Shown here in pieces: positions 1-10,958 of a stretch of 51,233 nucleotides of DNA. The notes beneath the pieces were generated by a model. That model made no database searches. It saw only the letters and a program-made list of their open reading frames with translations, and was not told the DNA's origin. The translations under genes and the position numbers were made by a program. The stretch is from Adiantum capillus-veneris (Eukaryota; Streptophyta; Polypodiopsida; Polypodiales; Pteridaceae), in the NCBI GenBank assembly GCA_014529385.2, contig JABFUD020000334.1:1-51233 (forward strand), read 5' to 3'. Numbering within the stretch: position 1 is the stretch's first letter; each line of letters opens with the position of its first letter.

Positions 1-1343
1 CCTTTCAAACCTGGTAGAGCTTCTTTGTTTGAAGGATTTGCATTCCTTTGGCACTCATATGCCCAAGTCGGTAGTGCCACACCGCACTATCAACTTCTGT
101 AGTTGCTGCACAAGTTGAAGGTTGCGTGCTAAAAAGTACACAAATAAATGTGTACCCGACTTTTTCACCCTTGGCAACCACCAAAGATCTCTTTGAGATC
201 TTCCACCGTTTGTTTCCGAATGCAATGTTGTGACCTTCATCGTCCAATTGTCCTGTAGAGATCAAATTTTTGCGAAGAGAAGGAACATGCCTAACATCTT
301 TAAGCTTCCATTCATTTCTGTTAGCAGTTTTGACAGAAACTGTACCTTTGCAGACAATCTCACAAGCTTCATCATCTCCCAAGTATACATACCCAAAATT
401 ACCTTTGGAGTAGTCTTGGAAATGTTGCTTGTGTGGTGTCGCATGGAATGAAGCCCCGGAATCTACTATCCAGGAATTAGACACATTGTCTAATGAGAGA
501 ATTAGAGCATCTTGCTCTACTTTACCTGCCACATTGGCCTCCGATGTTGGCTTGTTGTCTTGAGACTCTGTCTCCTTCTTCTTCTTGGACCAGCAATCCT
601 TCTTGACGTGGCCCTTCTTGCTGCAGTTCCAACATTCAAGAACTGACTTTTGTGCGTGACTTGCTCCGCCTTGAGCGATCACGACCCTTTGGTTTTTGAA
701 CCTCTCCTTAAGCCTTTCTCTTGTTTCCACTGATACTGCAGCACTTGATGATTCTCCTGTGCTTCTCCTTCGCATTTCCTCGCTTAGGAGAACACCCACA
801 ACATCATCAAACTTAAGAGTATTTGTGCCAGAGATAGAATTACTTACAGCCATCACAAGGCTGTCCCAACTATCCGGTAGAGATGATAGTATAAGGAGAG
901 CTCGCACTTCGTCATCGAAATTGGTTTTCACTGATCGAAGTTGACTTATGTTTGTGTTAAAGTCATTTGGGTGTTCTGCAACTAAACCATTCTCTGCCAT
1001 CTTTAGATTGAACAAGCGCTTCATAAGAAATACCTTATTGGATGCCGATGGTTTTCTCGTAGAAGTCGTCAAGTGACTTCATCAAGTCCTCCGTGGTCTT
1101 CATCTCCGAAACATTGAAGGCCACCGTTGACGCTAAGCTTAACCGGATTGTTCCCAGTGCCTTTCGATCAAGGACAATCCATGCTTCATCTGCCATTGTT
1201 GCGGGCTTCTTCGCAAGACCGCCTAGTGGCAAATAGAGGTCCTTCTGGTAGAGATAGTCTTCAATCTGCATCTTCCAATGTTGGTAGTTTTTGCCATTGA
1301 ACTTCTCAATCTTGAGCTTCCCTCCCTCCGCCATAACTCCCAC
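1..1343 (-). pseudogene. Copia-0 gag and protease, frameshifted
   Basis: The reading starts at ATG 1343 with a Copia Gag N-terminus (KIEKFNGKNYQHWKMQIEDY). About 95 codons in, the frame shifts in a T run at 1052-1055 (A run on the coding strand); one extra base explains it. The second frame continues to position 5 with the rest of Gag (UBN2-type), a CCHC zinc knuckle (CWNCSKKGHVKKDC), the aspartic protease motif DSGA in WIVDSGASFHATP, and the start of the GAG-pre-integrase domain (WHYRLGHMS). In a live element this polyprotein packages and matures the RNA. Here the shift separates the Gag N-terminus from the rest. Family assignment is firm; continuation beyond the edge is inferred. Confidence 0.9.
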
Positions 1344-1393
1344 TCAATTCAAGGAATCCTTTCCTTGAGATAATTTAGCTACGAGCAAACCTT

Positions 1394-1405
1394 GCTCTGA
1401 TACCA
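1394..1405 (-). other. Primer-binding site of Copia-0 (initiator Met tRNA type)
   Basis: The minus strand reads TGGTATCAGAGC, the standard plant Copia PBS, two bases inside the LTR edge at 1408. It fixes the element's orientation and LTR boundary. Confidence 0.92.
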
Positions 1406-1407
1406 GT

Positions 1408-2220
1408 TGTTAAGAAAATAACACGTAGCTAAATAAATTTTTGAGTAGATTACTTAATGGAGAGAGATAGATTTCACACACAAGAGATTATAGAGTAGAG
1501 AGAGAGAGAGAGAGAGAGAGTACACACGATATACGTGATTCACCCAATGTGGGCTACGTCCACAGGAAAGCAGCCACTCAATGGCTTTAGCACTTCAAAA
1601 GAAGAAGTAGTTTACAAAGGGATTAAACCCTTGATAGAGCTCCCGCCTTGCTTCACTCTCACCACCTCACACTCACCTTGTTGCATCAACTTCACACTAT
1701 GAAATGTGTGTAGAAATGGCCTCCTTTTATAGGCCAAAAGGGCTGCCCTCTCTTATGAGAGACAGCCATGTGTAGGCGCCCTTGTGCGAATAAGTCCAAA
1801 TCAAACCCTCCAATCCGCCCATGTGTGGCCGCCCTGAGAAGACAAGTCCGCTTTTGAATTCGGCCACCGGCCACCGGCCATTGACTTCCGACCACCGGCC
1901 ACTGGCCATTGACTTTCGACCACCGGCCATCGGCATTGACTACCGGCCACCGGCAACCGACCGGTTGTTTTCCGACCACTTTTCGGCCGCCGTCCGGCCA
2001 TAATATTCCGGCGAAAAAGAATATTCCGGCGAACAAAAAGTCTCGGGGGCTCCGCCCCCGAGGCCTTTAAAGTTGCCCCTGATTCTTGTCCGTGAAAATT
2101 TTGGTTTCCGGTGAGTGATTTTCCTTCACGCACGATGGCTTCTCCTCATAATGGGGGCCTTACAAATGTGCGCTTTTACCACAGAAAATTACAAGGGTAA
2201 ATCAGGCTCCATACTTAACA
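1408..2220 (-). repeat. Copia-0 5' LTR (813 bp)
   Basis: Bounded by TGTTAAGA at 1408 and CTTAACA ending at 2220. The PBS-side edge is set by the PBS. The far edge is set by the matching inverted terminal repeat, not by a second LTR, since none is in view. It contains an AG run (1497-1520) near the U5 side and a CCGG-rich minisatellite in its middle. Confidence 0.85.
1858..1955. repeat. CCGGCCA/TTGAC minisatellite inside the Copia-0 LTR
   Basis: Irregular tandem repeats of CCACCGGCCA and CATTGACTTCCGAC, period about 26-30 bp, four to five degenerate copies. It is distinctly GC-rich against AT-rich surroundings. The open frames across it are by-products of the repeat. Confidence 0.75.
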
Positions 2221-4848
2221 CTTTATACACTAAGTTGCTTTGCTGAGACTGTTTTCTGGAAATTTCTTAAAATAAACTTGTTAAATTATCTCCAGATACT
2301 GAGCTTTCATGTGAATGGTGTATGAGGAGATATATACGATTGGCTTGCTTTTATCATTTCTTGAGGGGTTTAGTCTGACTCTGTCGGAAATGGAATAAAA
2401 TGACTTGAGCGTGTCTAAAGGCATGTTTATAGAGCGGACTGCATTTGAAAATGTAAAGCTAAGCTGGGTTTGATCAACTTGTTGATGTATGTATTGCTGG
2501 TCTTTACATAGAGCCAGATATTCACAAAGATCTAAAAAAATAAATAGGCTAAAAATGGTGTGCTTATAATGTCAGAAACTTATGTCTGCTATAAATACTA
2601 AGGAGTCGGAGTACTGTTATTTACATGAGCTGACCTCAGACTGAATAGACTCAGATTACAGGTATCGAATTTTGGAATAAAGAAAACTTGTAATAAAGTA
2701 AAGGATGTTTTCTGATTTGCTTTCTTGTGTCAAACTGAAATTATCTCTAGAGTCTGGCATGTGTTATCCGTTTGACTGATGGTGCTTGTTTTCATAAAAT
2801 AAACAAAAAAATACATAGATATAACCTAGCTCTGGAATCTGACTCTTACTGGTAAAGGAAGAAGCGTGGATGGCTCAAGATAAACTTAGAATTACCTCCT
2901 AAATCTTCAGGCTAACAAGATTTTTTTATGATTATGATACTTTGGGTTTAAAAAAAACCAGGTAGGTAGACGGCTTTTTTTGCTCCGATGACTGTTCTTA
3001 AATTCAGAGGGAGAAAAGTATATGGAATGGGGTTTTTTTGCTTCAACTAAAGATGTTTTTTGCTTTGTAAACGTACTGGGAGACTAGCTCCGAAACATGG
3101 CTCTTCTTGGCATGAAGAATGCGGTAAATAAACCAGTATCTACTGGGTAATGTTTTGATGGAAATAAAATTATAAAAATGCAAGGAGACTGTCTAACTAG
3201 CTTTTTTTGTATGTCCTATATAATTTTTTTTGGAAAAAAGCAGATTACCAGGTGTATGTCTTATCCTTTGACTGCATAAAAATGAGGATAAAGGACATGA
3301 AAGGTATATAGTGTTGACTCGGGTAATATTGTTACTCGAATGGGTAAGGTACTCATGAATGGTTTACTGCAGATCTGAAAATAACATGTCTTACACTAAA
3401 TGAATGAGATTTATGTAAGTGGTTGGATTAGTTTGGTGACTTTGCTGAGGTAATTTCGGAAATAAGGACTTACCTAGAATTGAATCTATTACTAAAATCT
3501 GGTGTTTTTTTTAAAAAAAACCTACTTGAGAGGATTCAAAGGACATTCAAAACTGTTTTTTCTGGAAATAATGGCCAGGCATATTACTTTACAGTAGGGT
3601 ATGATAGGTTTCGCATACCCGACTATAAAGATTAAATAAGGTTTTTTTAACTCAACTTTCTTTACTGGTAGCCTAGTGTACTGAAGAGGCTAAAAAGGTT
3701 ATTCTGTGTGCTGGCTTCGGGTATGGTGCCCTTGATGCTGACTTCACATACCGGACTAATGTTAAATAAAATGCAAGTTTTCTAACTGGTTTTTTTCAGC
3801 ATTGTCATAGAGGTAGGTTCTGATTAACCTATCACTTAGTTCAAAGAGGTGACATATTTCTGATGGCAGAAGTTCGGTCGAATCTTGGCTTCTCAATTCC
3901 TTTTTAACTTCTTCTGCTGGCTTCTTTTTCTCATTTAAATCATATAGGCACTTAGCCTTACCTAACATCTTACTAGTAAGTTTGATCTCAATACCACAAG
4001 GTAAAACATATAGTGACCTTAAGTGATCCTGGCTGGTTAAATATGATGTGTTTTATTGCAAAAGTTTTTTTCGGATTTAACTAAAAGGATACTCTGAATT
4101 CACAGATTACTTTAGTGTTACCACCCTAACTTCTGATAGTTGATAGGAAGGAATGCATGATATGGTGTTGAGCATGGCATACAGTTCCCTCTTGCTGGGC
4201 ATAACTTGAGATTGGTAAAAAAAAATAATTTCCGGACCGAGTCTAAGTTGGCTCACTATGAATAAGTGGTCCAACATATTGTTGTATACATTTGTTAGCT
4301 GGAATATGGCAGCAGTAGGAATGACATAACATAAAAATAAGGAACTTTGGGAATAAGGGTTATGTTTGAGAAAAAATAAAACAAAATTTATGGCTACTCT
4401 ATGGGATTGGGTACCGTCTGTATCAGATTGGCTGAGAAGCCAAGGATCTTCACTCTTACCAAGTTTTTTTTAAAAATCAATTATTCAAGTTAAGAACTAT
4501 GTTTTTTTTATGGTGACATGGATAACAACTGGAATGCCCAGCATCACCTACGTACAGTCACGTGCTAACGAACTGTTTTCTTGTGGCTATGGGTGCAGGT
4601 GAGGGCTGCCTTCCTTAATTAAAACGTCCAGTTCTTAACAAATGGTGGATCTCGTAGTGTGATACAAGATTTCCCAGACATTGGGTTTAAGGATACTTAA
4701 GCTGTATTTTGTTATCTTCATTACCTTGTACATAATTTATTTTCAACTGCAAATAAATTACTATGTAAAGCCACTGTACTTTTCTAGAATTGTTGTCTGT
4801 GAACAGTTAGTGTTCGCTTGCGTATAATTTTATATATTTAGAACTGCT
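2221..4848. other. AT-rich stretch without recognisable gene
   Basis: No domain, LTR, PBS or long open frame is visible. The longest frame is 68 codons on the minus strand (3762-3968) with no recognised motif. The stretch has many runs of 7-8 T or A, for example near 2977, 3031, 3203, 3507, 3641, 3786, 4461 and 4502. One sub-segment (4515-4604) has a diverged relative at the right end of the window. Confidence 0.6.
4515..4604 (+). repeat. Diverged copy of a ~90-bp motif shared with 48071-48164
   Basis: Starts GACATGGATAACAA, identical over 14 bases to 48071. It continues with CACCTA, GCTAAC (4564-4569), a T-rich tract, and ends GGTGCAGGTGAGG (TGCAG ending at 4598). The layout of GCTAAC, pyrimidine tract and TGCAG resembles a plant branch point and 3' splice site. 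No exon is proven on either side. Confidence 0.5.
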
Positions 4849-4939
4849 ACACACATACACATATACATATGTATATGTATATACATATACCTATGTATAT
4901 GTACATATACACAGACATACATATTATATATATATATAT

Positions 4940-5003
<64 letters not shown>

Positions 5004-5007
5004 GGAG

Positions 5008-5080
<73 letters not shown>

Positions 5081-5086
5081 GATAGG
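4849..5086. repeat. Compound TA / GA microsatellite
   Basis: Blocks of CATATA variants (4849-4925), (TA)n (4926-4959), (GA)n (4960-5008), (TA)n (5009-5040) and (GA)n (5041-5079). It ends exactly where similarity between Copia-1 and Copia D begins, so it sits on the 3' truncation point of Copia-1. The open frame through it is low-complexity. Confidence 0.95.
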
Positions 5087-7100
5087 ATATCCGGCCTCAT
5101 GTTGCATACATAAATGAGGCAGCCAACAAAAATTTGGTAAAGAGTGACATGAGCAGGATCACCAGCATCATGTAGACTCAACTTCAAACCTGTTTCCATG
5201 GGAGTGGCAATAGGTTTGCAATCCTCAAGTCCAAACTTACATAGCAATGTCTCTATGTAACTTTTCTGACACAAGGCAATACCACCATCACACTGCTTAA
5301 ACTGTATACCCAAGTAATGATGCAACAGCCCCAAATCTTTCATCTTGAAAGTAGCATTCAAATTCGCCTTAAATTCAGCAATATGTCTCTCATTTGGTCC
5401 AGTGATCAGCAAATCATCAACATAAAGAACCACAATGAGAAGTACATCACCCTCACGCTTTACATACAATGTGCTTTCTGTTGGACTGTTATGAAAGCCT
5501 TGTTTGACCAAATGAGTGTCAGCTTTCTCATACCAATCATGAGGAGATTGCTTCAACCCATACAAAGCCTTCTTACATCTGCCCACTTTGTCCTCTTGTC
5601 CTTTTATGACAAAACCGCACGGCTGCGTTACATAAAGTTCCTCAAATATGTCACCATTCAAGAAAGCAGTAACAATGTCTGATTGATGTACATCCCAACC
5701 AAAATGAGTTGTCAATGCACATAGAAAACGCACAGTAGTCATACGACAAGTGGGAGCAAAAGTCTCTTCATAATCTATGCCTTTTTGCTGTGCATAACCC
5801 TTTGCAACAAGTCGAGCCTTATGGCGATCGATCTCACCATCCGGCTTGCATTTCAACTTGTAAACCCACTTCGTACCAATGGCCTTTTTGCAAGGAAGCA
5901 AATCACATAAAGTCCATGTGTCATTTTCTATAAGTGCATCATATTCTGATTGCATGGCAGCCATCCAATTTTCTGAATTTTGTGCTTCATCAAAAGTCAG
6001 AGGCTCCTCAACATCATGTAAGCTAGACACAGCCAAAGCATAACAATCTGATGCATAAGATGCATGGCGAGAGCCTGAACGAGTACGACTAGACAAAGGT
6101 GCATCCAATTTACTGTCACGCAAAGTGTGCACCAGCCATTTTGGCATACCTCTAGCCTGCTCATTTTCAGCCCTTTCCTTATCAAGTACATCATGTACAT
6201 CTGCATCAGTAATAGGCTGATCTAAAACATTTTCAGAAACCCCCATAGGCTGTACATTTGCCTCATTGGAACTTACATTCGTATTTCCACCACTGAAAAG
6301 AGGCAACAAAGTGTCATAAATGTCCTGTGAGCTTACATTATTATCTCTGGTACATGACAGCAAGGGCTGAACAGAATCTTCCACAAACACTACATCCCGT
6401 GAAACCAGAATAAGTTTTGTTTGCGGATGATACAACCTGTAACCTTTGCTTTCAGCACTATAACCAACAAAAATACATTTGACAGCCTTATCATCCAATT
6501 TTATGCGCTGCACTTGTGGCACCAAAGCATATGCCAAATAGCCGAAAACACGCATGTGCTCAATAGAAGGCTTTCTATCATGCCATGCTTCATATGGAGT
6601 AATAGACTGCAAAGCTTTTGTAGGACACCTATTAAGTACATAAGTGGCACACATGATGGCCTCAAGCCAAAAAGAATGCGATAAAGCTTGACTTTTGACC
6701 ATACATCGTGCCATTTCTGTCAATGACCTGTTTTTCCTCTCAGCAACACCATTTTGTTGAGGTGTATAAAGCACTGTACATTGGTGTTGTATCCCACGAC
6801 TAGCCAGAAATGCATTAAATTCATGAGACATATACTCCCCCCCTCGATCGGAACGAGGGTGCCCATAGTACATTTCGAGACATTTTCAGCCATAGCCAGA
6901 AGTTGTTTGAAGCACATAAAAACTTTGGACTTCGCTTTAAGCGGAAATATCCATGCATGCCTAGAGTAATCATCAATGAAAGTCACGAAGTACAGGTAAT
7001 TGCCCAAGGACGGAGTTTGCATGGGCCCACAAACATCACTATGCACAAGCTGCAACCTGCATGTGGCCCAAACTGAACCATCCTTTGGAAATTTAGAACG
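5087..7100 (-). pseudogene. Copia-1 integrase, reverse transcriptase and partial RNase H
   Basis: After the shared TAG the frame resumes with the integrase core (HSDVCGPM, then FIDDYSRHAWIFPLKAKS). A 1-bp deletion near 6854, just before SDRGGEYMSHEF, shifts the frame; the catalytic Glu follows in TPQQNGVAERKN. From 6873 one long frame covers the integrase C-terminus, the linker and a complete-looking Copia reverse transcriptase: KARLVAKGYAQQKGIDYEET, AFLNGD, KALYGLKQSP and the active site YVDDLLITG. RNase H is entered (NMRPDI) but cut at 5087, after which the frame reads microsatellite Leu-Ser and Ile-Tyr. The RT looks the least damaged of the elements here. Confidence 0.9.
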
Positions 7101-8756
7101 CTACATCTTACCCAAAATACAGCCTTCACAAACATGTTTGACAGGTGCTTCAAGAGGAGGCAAAGAAGCAACCATATCAGATTTCTGCAAACGCAGCAAA
7201 CTGGCAAAATTCAGATGACCAAAACGTGCATGCCAAAGTTTTGCATCTGAAATAGCCCTTGAATCTACAACAACATTTGCAAAATTTTGTCCACACTTGT
7301 CATACAAAGTGAGCTTATACAGCCCACGACACAAAAGGCCAAATGCAACAATTTCATCACCAAAACTGAGATCATGAACTGTACATCTGTCATCCACAAA
7401 TTTGACTACAAGTCCAAGTCTAGCAAGTGCGGATATAGACAAGAGATTCTTCTTGATCCCAGGTACATAAAGTGCATCAACAAGTGTGAAGGAACTGCCA
7501 TTAGCAGTAGTGAGCACAATCTTTCCAACTCCCTGAACTGGATAAGAGGCGTTGTTGGCACAAGTGACTGAATTCCCATGAGGGACAGACTCGAGAGAGG
7601 TAAACAATTCACGATGTGAGGTAATGTGCTTTGTAGCACCACTGTCAAAATACCACACATGTGAATCTGCAGCAACTGACAAGCATGCATCATGGACAGC
7701 AGGATTGTAAGTGCACTCTGCGCTAAAAGCCCATTCTGCATCAACATCAACAACACAGTCTCCTTTCACAGAAGACTCAACAATGGCTGCATTTGTAGTG
7801 GAACCAGCATTTGCAGTGGAACCACCCTCTTTCTTCTTAGCCTCTTTGGCTTTCAACTTAGGACACGACTTGATCAAGTGATCATTGGCTTTACAATAAT
7901 GGCAACGCATCTTCTTTTTGCCCTTATTACCAGAATTGCGAGACGAAGTACTGCCAGCAGAAGCATTAGGAACAGAATTTTTGCCACTCGCAGCAGAACC
8001 ATAAGAAGTGGCTGCATTACTGTTACCACCCTTTCTTTGAGAAGCAATAAAAGCCTGTTCAACTGCACGTTGCCAAGTCCTGTTTTTTCTGGAAAGTGAC
8101 TCTTGCAACAGCAATGTGCATAATGCATCAAACTTGACAACTTCAGGATTTCCTTGGGTCATAAGTCTCCAAGTACTAGCAAAAGTCTAGTAGGAATCTG
8201 GTAAGGCATCTAGAACAGTCTGCACAAGGGAACTGTCTGAAATGACTTCACCTGCTGCGGAAATAAGCTGCTCATTGATATCCTTGACACTAGCAAGGAA
8301 AGTGTCCATATCATGTTCCTCATGCATAATCTTCGACTCCATCTCTTTACGCAGCAAAGCAATTTTAGCCTCATTGCGGCTTGCATAAAGACCTGCTAAA
8401 ATATCCCAAGCCTGTTTTGCAAATTTTGTTGAACGGATGTGAGGAACAATGGTGCACCTCACAGACAACGCAATCAATGCATGAGCCTGCGCATCCTTAA
8501 CATCCCAACGAGCTTGTTCTGCCGTAGGCAAAACAACTCTAATAGCTGCAATCCTTGCAGCAAGACCTGCAACATCCTCAACATCGCCTACATCCTCAGA
8601 ACCAGGACGTACATCAATGCCCCGCACAATGTTCCAGACACCCTTTGACACAAGAACATGTTGCATCATATGAGCCCACATAGGGTAGTTGTCCCCATCC
8701 AACCTATCCTCAGCAGCAAACATCTTGAACACATCTGTGTTGTTGTTGTCAGGCAT
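7101..8756 (-). pseudogene. Copia-1 gag-protease-GAG pre-integrase frame
   Basis: ATG 8756 follows the 5' leader and starts MPDNNNTDVFKMFAAEDRLD. Gag (UBN2-type) runs to a nonsense TAG at 8189-8187, where D has CAG (Gln). The same frame then continues with a basic Ser/Asn-rich stretch, a CCHC knuckle (CHYCKANDHLIKSC), protease motif DSGATKH (WYFDSGATKHIT), and the pre-integrase zinc motif (HARFGHLNF...CEGCILGKM). It ends at a second TAG, 7103-7101, that D has at the same codon. Only the 8187 stop is private to this copy. Confidence 0.9.
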
Positions 8757-9118
8757 GGTAAATGCTGCACCTGATGTGAAAACTGCCCAAAAATAGGAGA
8801 AACGGAGCGGGAACAACCTGTGCTGTATAGCACAAACCGTAGAAGACTATAAGGCACCTGTTATGCAGAAAACGACACTGACAAAAATTCTGCACAAAAT
8901 GATGAAATAGTCTGTGTAGTACTGCCTGTAGTGGAAACGGAGGCCGAAATGAGCCCAAATCAAAATTCTGAGCATACCAAGCTCTTCGAGCTGTCCCAAA
9001 ATTTTTGTTGACCTGCGAACGGTCGCCAAAGCTCACTGAAATTGGAGAAAATGAGGAGGCGTGTGCTGGAGCAGCTGGCGACTAAGCTCGGGAGGACGTG
9101 ACCTGCTCTGATACCAAT

Positions 9119-9345
9119 TGTTGGAATTAGGGTTGCAGAGAAACACACACAGCTTGGAGAAGACGAAGGAAGCTCAAGGCAGACAATAGAGAGTTTGTTA
9201 CTTAGTGTGCAATGGAAAGATAGATAGCCCTAGAGTGATGGGCGTATATACAATGCACGGGGGAAAAAACCTCCTAAAGAGGGAAAAAATGCCCTGGCGG
9301 TCCTAGTGTGTTCACACACATCACTACCACATGTATATGGTAACA
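9119..9345 (-). repeat. Copia-1 5' LTR (227 bp) with adjacent PBS
   Basis: TGTTGGAATTAGGG at 9119 to GGTAACA at 9345, the same length and ends as both D LTRs. The PBS TGGTATCAGAGC lies at 9116-9105 (minus strand), two bases away. A TATA-like GTATATACG lies near 9245. It is closer to D's right LTR than to D's left LTR by eye. Confidence 0.93.
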
Positions 9346-9375
9346 CTAATTCTGGAACGAAGCGAGCTGTTTTTT

Positions 9376-9770
9376 TTTAATTGCTTAGTTGAGCAAAAAT
9401 TTGGAGAAAGCTCCCTCAAAACCTCAACTCAAAAAATTGAAGAAAGGGCAACATAATTGCAAAAATAAGGAAAAGAAATAAAGCATTCGAGGGAGAGTGT
9501 CAAGTCTTCAATAGAGACCCAAAAATCCAAAATACAAAGGTATGAGGAAAGGAAACAAAAACTTCAGGCTCAAGTGAAAGTAAAGCCCAAGAGATTGTTG
9601 AAAAAGGAAACAAATTTGAGTCTGACCAGATAGTGGAAGTAAAAGCCAAGTCAACAGGATTTGCCTTGGTAGACAAGATCTACGAACCAATAAATGAAAC
9701 AGAAGAAGCTTACCAAGCAGAATTACAAGCGAGACAGAACATGGAAAACCAATGAAAAACCTATCCACAT
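9376..9770 (+). pseudogene. E: charged Gag-like coding remnant
   Basis: Two frames give a Lys/Glu/Gln-rich protein (RYEERKQKLQAQVKVKPKR, then STGFALVDKIYEPINETEEA) broken by several stops and one frame change near 9640. The composition resembles the charged coiled-coil tails of plant Gypsy Gag proteins. No zinc knuckle is seen. Weak assignment from composition and position before the protease. Confidence 0.45.
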
Positions 9771-10184
9771 CCTAATTTGAAGAAGAGAAACTTGAAGCCT
9801 TTCAAAGATTGATCAAGATAACACGAGCTTTTGAAAGCCCAAAAACAAGAATCTATAAAGCTTGATGAAACAAAACCAAAGGAGACTTCTAGGTAGGACC
9901 AAACCATTTCAAAAGAGAAAATTGTCCAAATAGTGCTAGACTTTTAAAATGGGCAAGAAGGAAACTCACCTATTGATTAGTATTGGCCTGTACATCTATG
10001 GGAAAGGGTAAGGGGTAGAAACAATGTGAATTTGAAGAAGCATCCAACTCCCTTTGAAGAATTGTGCTTGGAGCATCCTCCAATGGAAGAAATAGATATG
10101 CATTTGTTGTATGGGAATTGGGGGTCAAAACCCTTTGAGGCTTCAGAGGCCAATACCCTCAACACTTTACCTCATACATAGAAG

Positions 10185-10930
10185 AGCATGAAGAAGGATT
10201 GATGATTTGCAAAGCCACCAAGGTACACACAATGAAGGAGACCCTTGATGTGAGCAATTTACATTCTATCCTATCCAAACCAATCAAGTGCGCTATCACT
10301 ATGGGAGAATTGTTGAAGCTCAGACCACACCTGTGGAATGATTTGCAAAATATTTTGGAAATAATGGGAGCTAAAGGATTAACCAAAGACCATCTCAAGA
10401 AACTAAACCAAGAAAATTCTCCATGGAAAATATGTTCTTGTGAATAAAGTGGGAGAATACTATGAAGGAGAAGAAGGTAATACTGCATTGTCTATTGAAA
10501 ATACTGGAGTCAAATATCTTGCCATACTAGATACTGGACCAGGGATTTCCATAGCTACAAAACATGTATGGAAAGCATGGGGAAAACCGGCAATCAAGAA
10601 AACTCAAATGACACTGCAACTAGAAGATGGACATGAAGATAGACCCTTAGGATAGCTGGAAGGAGTATTAGTCATCTCTTGTGGGATTGACTATGACCAT
10701 ACTTTTACTATTGTAGATTTTGGGGCCAAATCAAACAACAAAAGCATATTGGGGAGATTGTTCATGAGACAACTCTAGATGATTCAAGATTGGGGCTATG
10801 ACGCCATATATCTCAAACAATCTCGGGTCGTTTCGAGAGTTAGTCTAGTGGACCATTCCCTAAGGAATGTAGACAAGACCCTGATATAAGAGTTGGATAC
10901 TGAGTCTTTGGCCGCAAGTAATATGGAGCT
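10185..10930 (+). pseudogene. E: first aspartic-protease-like domain and preceding linker
   Basis: A frame around 10185-10439 reads a linker (GLMICKATKVHTMKETLD, then ITMGELLKLRPHLW). A shifted frame from 10440 reads the retropepsin core LAILDTGPGISIATKHVW followed by KAWGKPA, with DTG as catalytic motif. After an in-frame stop near 10653 the domain continues (GVLVISCGIDYDHTF) to the usual late ILGRLFMRQL. In a live element this enzyme cuts the polyprotein. Several stops make it a pseudogene. The order linker, DTG, GKP, ILGR is a good fit to Gypsy proteases. Confidence 0.75.
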
Positions 10931-10958
10931 ACCATCATAGCTCAAAGACGATACACTT

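Larger units (their letters stand above)
1..2220 (-). mobile_element. Copia-0: 5' part of a Ty1/Copia LTR retrotransposon, cut by the window edge
   Basis: Minus-strand element made of a 5' LTR (1408-2220), an initiator-Met-type PBS, a short leader and gag-protease coding sequence that runs off the window at position 1. The LTR ends are the 7-bp inverted repeat TGTTAAG/CTTAACA. Integrase, reverse transcriptase, the 3' LTR and the left target duplication lie outside the window. The right flank starts CTTTA, so the predicted left duplication is the same 5 bp. Its protein and LTR differ from those of the Copia-1/D family. Confidence 0.9.
5087..9345 (-). mobile_element. Copia-1: 3'-truncated Ty1/Copia element, sister of Copia D
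   Basis: Minus-strand element with 5' LTR 9119-9345, PBS, gag, protease, integrase and reverse transcriptase, aligning collinearly with D. It lacks the last ~900 bp that D has (19539-20438): most of RNase H and the 3' LTR. The missing end is replaced by the TA/GA microsatellite. Right flank is CTAAT; no matching left duplication survives. Apart from that, it has one nonsense codon, one shared stop and one frameshift. Confidence 0.92.

Noticed and set aside
1692-2133. Three overlapping minus-strand frames of 69-114 codons in the Copia-0 LTR
   Set aside because: They run through the CCGGCCA minisatellite of a non-coding LTR; no start context or domain.
3762-3968. 68-codon minus-strand ORF as a small gene
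   Set aside because: No recognised motif, isolated in AT-rich DNA with no supporting signal; too short to claim.
4847-5107. Ser-Leu / Ile-Tyr rich ORF
   Set aside because: Translation of the TA/GA microsatellite.
9508-10488. Minus-strand frames opposite element E
   Set aside because: They are antisense shadows of the plus-strand gag/protease remnants and contain no motif.
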